11,090 nucleotides of DNA from positions 1 through 11,090 of the forward strand of contig CAYHBX010000028.1 in assembly GCA_964355005.1 (NCBI GenBank), in the 5' to 3' direction. The translations under genes were made by a program, and so were the position numbers. Below the pieces are notes generated by a model, which was not told the origin of the DNA, did not search any database, and saw nothing but the letters and a program-made list of their open reading frames with translations. The stretch is from JAUSKF01 sp964355005 (lineage in GTDB: Bacteria; Patescibacteriota; Minisyncoccia; UBA6257; WO2-44-18). How positions within the stretch are numbered: the stretch's first letter is position 1; every line of letters begins with the position of its first letter. Shown here in pieces: positions 6,723 through 11,090 of the stretch.

Positions 6723-8593
6723 TAAAGTTTTGATTTTCCGTTGCTAATTCTATTTTCATAATACCACTGCATAACATCACGCGCGACCGGAACTGCGTTC
6801 AGACTCCCCTCTTTTGAGTTTTCGATCAGCACCAAAATGGCGATCTCCGGATCAGTCGCCGGAGCATAGCCTACGAAGAAAGCATTGGTGCGGGTGTTGT
6901 TGGCAACCTGCGAACTTCCCGTCTTGCCCGCGGACTTCATCGGAAGATAAGCCAGCATATTCGCGGTACCGTAAGGCTTAGAAACGGCATCTTCCATCCC
7001 CCTCCTTACCGCCGCCAACTCCTCCTGCCAATCGGAGTAATCAAATAGAACCGGGAACTGACGACCGACAAAGCCGACGCCAGGGGTCGGCTCTCCGACT
7101 GATAGCGTCGGAGCTAACGACGGCGGAGCAGATACTAGATGTGGGCGATAAATTTTGCCTCCGTTGGCGATAGAAGCGATAAAATTGATCAACTGCAATG
7201 GCGTAAGCAACAGATCCCCTTGGCCGATACTTACGTTGTAGGTGTCGCCAATACGCCAGATCTGACCGGTTCGTTTTTCTTTTTCTTCCGGCGCCGGAAG
7301 AAAACCGGAATTTTCCGAAAACAGATCAATACCGGTTTTCTGTCCCAACAAAAATGTTTGCCAATATGAACGCAGCTTTTCAATACCCAAGCCCTTAAAT
7401 CGCTCAAAGCCGCCGCCGACTTCATAAAAATAAACGTTACTAGAACGCGCCAACGCGGAATAAAGATCAACCCAGCCATGCGCTTTCCAATCCAAAAAAC
7501 GGCTGGGATTTTCGGGGTCATAAGGATTAGGAATTTCAATAGATCCGGTTGAAAGCACCTGAAAATCCGGCTCGACAATCTTTTCACGCAGAGCGGCCAA
7601 CGCCACCAACGGCTTGATGGCTGATCCGGGAGTGTATTGTCCGGAGATCGCGCGGTTGAATAACGGCTGGCTGCGGCCATTCAGATATTTCGCTATCTGG
7701 TTATTGTCAAAGGTCGGCATGCTGACCATCGCCAACACTTCCCCGTTTTGAGGATCCAGCGCGATTCCCACTCCGGAATCCCTGCCAAGGAACGCCAGCG
7801 CGGTTTTTAGCCGGTTGTAAAAAAAAGTCTGCAGATCGGCATCAATAGTAGTAACGACATCGGCGCCGGAACGCGGAGCCTCGGCAATCTTTTCATCCAG
7901 CACTTGCCCTTTCGCGTCGCGGTAAACCAGCATCCGCCCATCCGCACCCCGCAGGAATTGGTCATAATACGCTTCTACGCCGGACTTGCCGACAATATCT
8001 TTGGAAGTTTCTGATTCTCCGACATAACCGAGGACATGGCTGAATACCGGTCCGTTGGGATAGTCACGAACATAGTCAGCGGTGATATCTATTGCATCCA
8101 AGTTCAAACTGCTTAAAGCAATGGCCTGGGAACGCGAGATGTTGCGCGCGAGCGGAAGATAATTCCGTTTTTCCAAATTAGCCCGCTCAACAAACCCCAC
8201 CAATTCTTCGGCGTCGGCATCCAAAACCTCGGCGATTTGCTGAACGCTTCCCCGAAGATCACTTCCCGATTTCAGCAGATCGACAACACTCAAAAACGCG
8301 CTGAAGGAATTTTTGTTCTCCACCAGCGGATTGCCGAACCGGTCGCGAATCACGCCACGGGGTGCGGGTATTTCTAATTCCCGGTGCAGATTAGCCAGAG
8401 CCCTGTCCTGATAAAAAAACCCGCGGACAACGTTCAAATAAAAAGAACGACCGAATACTATCAGGCCGACCCCTAAGATCACTAACCCGACCAACCAAAA
8501 AGTCTGCCGGGATAACGGCAATTCTAAATAATCCTGCTCCCGCTTGTCTTTGTTGAAGACTAGGTCCTCAACATTGAGTTCGTTTTTAGACAT
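6722..8593 (-). CDS. mrdA: Penicillin-binding protein 2, elongasome transpeptidase
   Basis: Class B penicillin-binding protein of the rod (elongation) complex, cross-linking peptidoglycan outside the membrane; 623 aa. One N-terminal membrane anchor (about 32-54). The pedestal/dimerisation domain starts with APRGVIRDRFGNPL (77-90), as in PBP2. Transpeptidase motifs are complete: S324-A-I-K327 (nucleophile S324), S384-S-N386 and K557-T-G559. Near the C-terminus, residues A494-G507 (APTLSVGEPTPGVG) are encoded exactly by the second palindromic element. The start overlaps the end of mreD by 34 nt and no Shine-Dalgarno is visible, suggesting coupling. It sits directly after mreBCD, the classical location. 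No rodA partner follows; galT does instead. Confidence 0.95.
   Translation of the reverse strand: MSKNELNVEDLVFNKDKREQDYLELPLSRQTFWLVGLVILGVGLIVFGRSFYLNVVRGFFYQDRALANLHRELEIPAPRGVIRDRFGNPLVENKNSFSAFLSVVDLLKSGSDLRGSVQQIAEVLDADAEELVGFVERANLEKRNYLPLARNISRSQAIALSSLNLDAIDITADYVRDYPNGPVFSHVLGYVGESETSKDIVGKSGVEAYYDQFLRGADGRMLVYRDAKGQVLDEKIAEAPRSGADVVTTIDADLQTFFYNRLKTALAFLGRDSGVGIALDPQNGEVLAMVSMPTFDNNQIAKYLNGRSQPLFNRAISGQYTPGSAIKPLVALAALREKIVEPDFQVLSTGSIEIPNPYDPENPSRFLDWKAHGWVDLYSALARSSNVYFYEVGGGFERFKGLGIEKLRSYWQTFLLGQKTGIDLFSENSGFLPAPEEKEKRTGQIWRIGDTYNVSIGQGDLLLTPLQLINFIASIANGGKIYRPHLVSAPPSLAPTLSVGEPTPGVGFVGRQFPVLFDYSDWQEELAAVRRGMEDAVSKPYGTANMLAYLPMKSAGKTGSSQVANNTRTNAFFVGYAPATDPEIAILVLIENSKEGSLNAVPVARDVMQWYYENRISNGKSKL
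7073..7114. repeat. Palindromic element, copy 2, inside mrdA
   Basis: Second copy, 42 nt, with the same blocks GCCGACGC, GGTCGGCTCTCCGAC and GCGTCGGAGC but 4 and 5 nt spacers. It is 3 nt shorter than copy 1, which preserves coding. Here it begins at codon position 1 and supplies exactly 14 codons (A494-G507), a different reading frame from the pheS copy. The variable spacers differ between copies yet can still extend the stem partially (CA with TG here, TTC with GAA in pheS). The element falls between the YRPHLV segment and the C-terminal helices of the transpeptidase, where PBP2 proteins vary in length. Confidence 0.8.
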
Positions 8594-9018
8594 ACTTGGA
8601 AAGTATAAAAAAACAAGGCCGCAAAAATCAGGTTATAAGCCAGCTCCAGCCCCAGAATCGCCCAGTTGCCCACCAGAAACAGATTATCAAAAAAAACGTA
8701 AAAAAGGACAGTTGCCGCCGTCACGCAAACAAGAACATTGACGAGCGGATGCCAGGGTAAACGCTTAGTAAGATAAAAAGCCAGCATCCCGGATACAGCG
8801 ACGATCACCGGCTCCCATTGCCAAACAAAACCGGATTTTAAAAAAACAACCGGAAGAAAGATCATTAATAAATAATTCAAAAAATTCGGAGCATAAAAAG
8901 CGGCGGCAATAAAAGCGGCCAAAACAAGATCGGGCTTCACTCCTAAGACAAAAAATGCCGGGGAATTCTGGAAAAATGCCGCCAGTAATAAAATGACAAT
9001 AACCGCCGGAACTCGCAT
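8560..9018 (-). CDS. mreD: MreD-like rod-shape membrane protein
   Basis: Integral membrane component of the elongasome, 152 aa, close to the usual 160 or so. It is almost entirely hydrophobic with about five membrane segments (roughly 3-20, 28-45, 47-62, 70-85 and 100-145, the last probably two spans). MreD sequences diverge widely, so the call rests mainly on size, topology and position between mreC and mrdA. The ATG directly follows the last TAG of the mreC frame, and the 3' end runs 34 nt into mrdA, ending in TAG. No Shine-Dalgarno is visible, consistent with coupled translation. Confidence 0.82.
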   Translation of the reverse strand: MRVPAVIVILLLAAFFQNSPAFFVLGVKPDLVLAAFIAAAFYAPNFLNYLLMIFLPVVFLKSGFVWQWEPVIVAVSGMLAFYLTKRLPWHPLVNVLVCVTAATVLFYVFFDNLFLVGNWAILGLELAYNLIFAALFFYTFQVCLKTNSMLRT

Positions 9019-9144
9019 CTATTTAATGACTATCGCCACTTCCCGCAGACTTTTAATATTATACGGGAGATCGATCCCCGCCTCTTTGAAAGAATTGGCC
9101 ACCAAGTCACGCACGGATTTACCCGATCCAATCTTCAATCCCTA
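9019..9144 (-). other. mreC: Out-of-reach C-terminal tail of MreC after an in-frame TAG
   Basis: The mreC frame continues past the TAG at 9144-9142 for 40 open codons and ends in TAG (9021-9019), which abuts the mreD ATG. The translation begins GLKIGSGKSVRDL and ends PYNIKSLREVAIVIK. This fits the expected MreC C-terminus: the family has a P-x-G-[ILV]-x-[IV]-G turn and a final strand near a P...LxEV pattern. The stop codon occupies the variable position of that turn (DFP-stop-GLKIG). The tail therefore looks like genuine mreC sequence separated by a single nonsense codon. Confidence 0.75.
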
Positions 9145-9621
9145 CGGAAAATCTTTTTGCGCCGAAAAAATAATTTCCACCTCCAATATCTCATCATCTT
9201 TATCAATAAGCGTAAGACGGGGATTCTGACCGCCGATCAGCAAAGCATCCACGTAGTTGGAACCAATACGAGCCGAAAGAGACCACTCTCTATCAAAAAT
9301 CGTCCGCGCCACCGATTGTCCGGATGAAACCTCCACTATCTGACCTAATAAAATATTCCCGTCCAGCGTAACGGGAGCGCCTACCACCACTCCATCGTCC
9401 GACCCCGCGTTGAGAGTCAGCAAGTTCTTGTGATTAAAAGGGAAAGTGGAATAAATTTGCGCCACCACGGCCTGTCGCCCATTCTGCCGGACCAAGGACG
9501 ACTTAACCAAAGGTTCCAGCGTAATTAAAGCGGCGAGCTGATCTTTTGTTCCGGTAAAAAAATTACTAGCCAAGAAAACTACTGTAATTCCTATTAACAG
9601 CAATGGAGCGAAAATTTTCAT
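9142..9621 (-). CDS. mreC: MreC rod-shape protein, truncated by a nonsense codon
   Basis: MreC links cytoplasmic MreB to PBP2 and MreD on the outer side of the membrane. The translatable part is 159 aa; with the tail it would be 200 positions, still short against the usual 250-300 because the coiled coil is very brief. It has a membrane anchor at about 4-23, a short linker, then the beta domain. Recognisable segments include NHKNLLTLNAGSDDGVVVGA (63-82), followed by GNILLGQIVEVSSGQSVA, which match the MreC pattern of a strand, GxxDGV and a GxV turn. The family TSGL motif is not evident near EVEIIFSAQKDFP. The start codon lies 16 nt after the mreB stop without a Shine-Dalgarno. Truncation would remove the last strands of the second beta barrel. 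Confidence 0.85.
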   Translation of the reverse strand: MKIFAPLLLIGITVVFLASNFFTGTKDQLAALITLEPLVKSSLVRQNGRQAVVAQIYSTFPFNHKNLLTLNAGSDDGVVVGAPVTLDGNILLGQIVEVSSGQSVARTIFDREWSLSARIGSNYVDALLIGGQNPRLTLIDKDDEILEVEIIFSAQKDFP

Positions 9622-9637
9622 GGTGATATCGAAACGC

Positions 9638-10687
9638 TTATATCTTGATGTCGCGTGGCCGAAGCGGATTATCCAAAATTAACTGATACTTGTTCAAATT
9701 CTCTACTGCGATGCCGGTACCGCGCGCCACGCAAGTCAGCGGATCATCCACGATGTTAGCGGCCACGCCCAATTCTCTGGCCAACAAAATATCAATGCCG
9801 CGCAATAAACTACCACCGCCACAAAGATGAATGCCTCGCTTCAAAATATCACCGGTCAGCTCCGGCGGAGAAAGCTCCACTACTTCCTTCACCGCTTCAA
9901 CGATAGATTTCAAAGATTTAATGATCGCCGCCCGGACGTGAGTTTCCCGGACGATTGCCTCTCTCGGCAAACCGCTGGCCAAGTCCCGGCCACGGATCGC
10001 CATCTCCATTTTATCGGTCTGGGGAATCGCCGAACCGATACTGATCTTTAGCTCCTCGGCGGTCGGCTCACCGATCGCTAATTTAAATTCCTCGCGGATA
10101 AATCTCATAATATCGTCGGTTAATTTATCGCCGGCCAGTTTCAAACTTTTAGCAATCACCGATCCGCCCATAGAAATAATGGCGATTTCGGTCGTGCCGC
10201 CACCGATATCAATGATCATATTTGCCGTCGGCTCATCTATCGGCAGACGCGCGCCCAAAGCGGCCGCGATCGGCTCTTCAATAATGTACGCGCGAGAAAC
10301 GCCGGAACCGACTACCGCGTCTTCCACGGACTTTCTTTCCACTTCCGTCAGGTTACTCGGCACGCCAATCACCGCTTTCTGAAAACTATAAAAAATACTA
10401 GAGCCGCTTAAACGCCGGAGAAAATGACGGAGCATTTCCTGCGTCATTTCAAAATCAGAGATTACGCCGTTGACCAGCGGACGGATGACATTAATGTGCG
10501 CCGGCGTCCGGCCAATCATTTTGCGCGCTTCCTCGCCGATCGCCAGCACCTGATTAGTTTTCGCGTTTACTGCCGCGATGGAAGGCTCATTCACGACAAT
10601 TCCCCGCCCGGCAAGATAAATCAGCGAGTTCGCCGTTCCTAGATCAATACCGACATTTTTAGAAAAAATCGCTAATGGACTGCGCAT
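9638..10687 (-). CDS. mreB: Rod-shape determining actin homologue MreB
   Basis: Cytoplasmic ATP-dependent filament protein that guides lateral cell wall synthesis; 349 aa, full length. Phosphate-binding loop 1 is GIDLGTANS (13-21). The second phosphate motif is DIGGGTTEIAI (160-170). The connecting motif IIEEPIAAALG (135-145) and adenosine-site GGGSLLRGIDIL near the C-terminus are intact. MreB-specific blocks such as GEPTAEELKISIGSA (206-220) are present. An N-terminal hydrophobic stretch (PLAIFSKNVG) fits membrane association. The start is set by GGAGGT 6 nt upstream. It is the first gene of the mreBCD-mrdA-galT operon and is separated from upstream transcription by a strong terminator. Confidence 0.98.
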   Translation of the reverse strand: MRSPLAIFSKNVGIDLGTANSLIYLAGRGIVVNEPSIAAVNAKTNQVLAIGEEARKMIGRTPAHINVIRPLVNGVISDFEMTQEMLRHFLRRLSGSSIFYSFQKAVIGVPSNLTEVERKSVEDAVVGSGVSRAYIIEEPIAAALGARLPIDEPTANMIIDIGGGTTEIAIISMGGSVIAKSLKLAGDKLTDDIMRFIREEFKLAIGEPTAEELKISIGSAIPQTDKMEMAIRGRDLASGLPREAIVRETHVRAAIIKSLKSIVEAVKEVVELSPPELTGDILKRGIHLCGGGSLLRGIDILLARELGVAANIVDDPLTCVARGTGIAVENLNKYQLILDNPLRPRDIKI

Positions 10688-10693
10688 GAAAGT

Positions 10694-10699
10694 ACCTCC
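10694..10699 (-). promoter_or_regulatory. Shine-Dalgarno of mreB
   Basis: GGAGGT on the minus strand lies 6 nt before the mreB ATG. It directly follows the candidate -10 box, so it would be in the mRNA only if transcription starts further upstream than that box predicts. Confidence 0.8.
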
Positions 10700-10728
10700 A
10701 TTTTAATTCACCCGAAAAAATTTGTCTA
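10700..10728 (-). promoter_or_regulatory. Candidate mreB operon promoter
   Basis: Minus strand TAGACA (10728-10723), a 17 nt spacer and TAAAAT (10705-10700): each box differs from consensus at one position. Initiation about 7 nt downstream falls at or beyond the Shine-Dalgarno, which conflicts with use of that site. Either initiation is unusually close or another promoter feeds the operon. Confidence 0.5.
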
Positions 10729-10735
10729 TGGGAAT

Positions 10736-10767
10736 AAAAAAAACTCCCCCGCCAAAAGACGGGAGAG
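10736..10767 (-). terminator. Strong intrinsic terminator upstream of mreB
   Basis: Minus strand CTCTCCCGTC (10767-10758), loop TTTT, GGCGGGGGAG (10753-10744), a 10 bp stem with two wobble pairs. Eight T residues follow (10743-10736). It closes a minus-strand transcript coming from the right and passing through the AAC-rich block. That block therefore looks like the 3' end of a discrete transcript. Confidence 0.88.
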
Positions 10768-10774
10768 AAATGAA

Positions 10775-10920
10775 ACGACTTACGCGGGCGGAACAGACAA
10801 TCGTTCTCGTTCCAATCGTTCTCGAACCAGTTGAAGTTCAGACACCACCGCTCGCCATCCCAGTTCAGATACGGGACGTTGCGGTTGCCGTTCGAGTCCC
10901 GCCAGATAATATGCCGAGCG
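10775..10920 (-). repeat. Candidate DGR template repeat (or undiversified variable repeat)
   Basis: Between 10892 and 10803 the minus strand carries nine AAC codons in one frame, and no AAT. The frame reads ...SNGNRNVPYLNWDGERW..., continuing CLNFNWFENDWNEND. In diversity-generating retroelements the template repeat is rich in AAC because template adenines are randomised during reverse transcription and AAC changes do not make stops. The Asn/Trp-rich pattern resembles the C-terminal lectin-like segment of DGR targets. The frame has an in-frame TGA shortly upstream and would otherwise run through the terminator into mreB, so it is not an ordinary gene. No reverse transcriptase is in the window; it could lie beyond the right edge. 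An old fragment of a target gene is the main alternative. Exact ends are uncertain. Confidence 0.55.
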
Positions 10921-10945
10921 CCTTCCGCGCCACCACCCTTTGAAT

Positions 10946-11058
10946 CCCACACATAAACAAGTTATGTATGGGACAAGTACTCTCAGGGTTGAATCGAATT
11001 CCGTGCCCAACCCAGCACACTCAAAGTGTGCGGGGCTTCGCACGCTAGCGCCCGGCAC
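10946..11058 (-). ncRNA. Possible structured RNA preceding the AAC-rich block
   Basis: No supported protein gene. Three nested or consecutive stems can be drawn on the minus strand. Hairpin A (10972-10946) is 11 bp with loop CUUGU; its one imperfect position is a G-U pair on this strand only. Hairpin B (11031-11015) is GCACACT/AGTGTGC with a 3 nt loop. GTGCC (11058-11054) can pair with GGCAC (11007-11003) to enclose hairpin B and a CGCTAGCG palindrome (11043-11050). The strand preference of hairpin A agrees with transcription toward the terminator. It may be the 5' part of a DGR template RNA; the remainder to 11090 shows nothing further. Confidence 0.35.
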
Positions 11059-11090
11059 TAAGTAGTTTTATTTTTTGGCAGTCGGCGAGG

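Noticed and set aside
9058..9063. Perfect TATAAT on the minus strand just upstream of mreD
   Set aside because: It encodes part of the conserved MreC tail (PYNIK) and has no acceptable -35 at 16-18 nt.
9019..9621. Genome-wide reassignment of TAG as an amino acid codon
   Set aside because: pheT, galT and mreD all end in TAG at natural family end points, and pheT adds a second stop. The mreC case is therefore local.
10050..10240. Possible further copies of the palindromic element in mreB (GGTCGGCTC at 10061 and GTCGGCTC at 10214)
   Set aside because: Only short partial matches, without the flanking blocks, and they encode MreB residues expected from the family (GEPTAEE).
10659..10952. 97-codon minus-strand open frame upstream of mreB
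   Set aside because: It contains the interesting Asn/Trp-rich segment, but it runs through a strong terminator and into mreB in another frame, and has no ribosome binding site. The coding-like part is better explained as a DGR repeat.
10860..11010. tRNA-like TTCGA motifs near the right edge
   Set aside because: No acceptor, D or anticodon arms can be built around them on either strand.
10780..11058. 92-codon minus-strand open frame in another phase over the same block
   Set aside because: No start signal and no recognisable domain; it overlaps the hairpins and reads the AAC-rich block out of phase.

Overview
The window looks like a chromosomal segment of an uncultivated bacterium, most likely Patescibacteria/CPR of the Parcubacteria type. 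That placement is inference from protein style and gene architecture: a compact PheT lacking its N-terminal OB fold, a very short MreC, short intergenic spacers, and a candidate diversity-generating retroelement (DGR) template, a class of element known to be common in CPR genomes. Every gene I can support lies on the minus strand, so transcription runs from the right edge to the left edge.

Right edge (about 10740-11090): no convincing protein gene. It holds a structured stretch, an AAC-rich block that looks like a DGR template repeat, and a strong terminator. From 10687 down to 5742 runs a cell-shape operon: mreB, mreC, mreD, mrdA (PBP2), then a galT-like HIT-superfamily nucleotidyltransferase. 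Spacing is tight: mreD and mrdA overlap by 34 nt, and mrdA/galT share a TAATG junction. mreC carries an in-frame TAG that cuts off a recognisable 40-codon C-terminal tail. From 5668 to 2661 lie pheS and pheT, also joined by TAATG, making the two subunits of phenylalanyl-tRNA synthetase. A likely promoter sits directly in front of pheS. Then come a terminator, a single-gene unit for an unrecognised membrane-anchored protein (1919-2506), another terminator, and gyrB (1839 to beyond the left edge).

The genes are housekeeping: MreB/MreC/MreD/PBP2 build and orient peptidoglycan synthesis, PheST charges tRNA-Phe, and GyrB is the ATPase subunit of DNA gyrase. The most interesting features are not whole genes. 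(1) A 42-45 nt imperfect palindrome is present in two copies, one inside pheS and one inside mrdA, read in different frames and open in both, in the manner of protein-coding palindromic elements. (2) There is a candidate DGR template region upstream of mreB. (3) A nonsense codon lies in a conserved part of mreC. (4) At two gene junctions the terminator T-tract appears to double as the -35 box of the next gene, and gyrB and pheS have promoters so close to the start codon that their mRNAs would be leaderless or nearly so.
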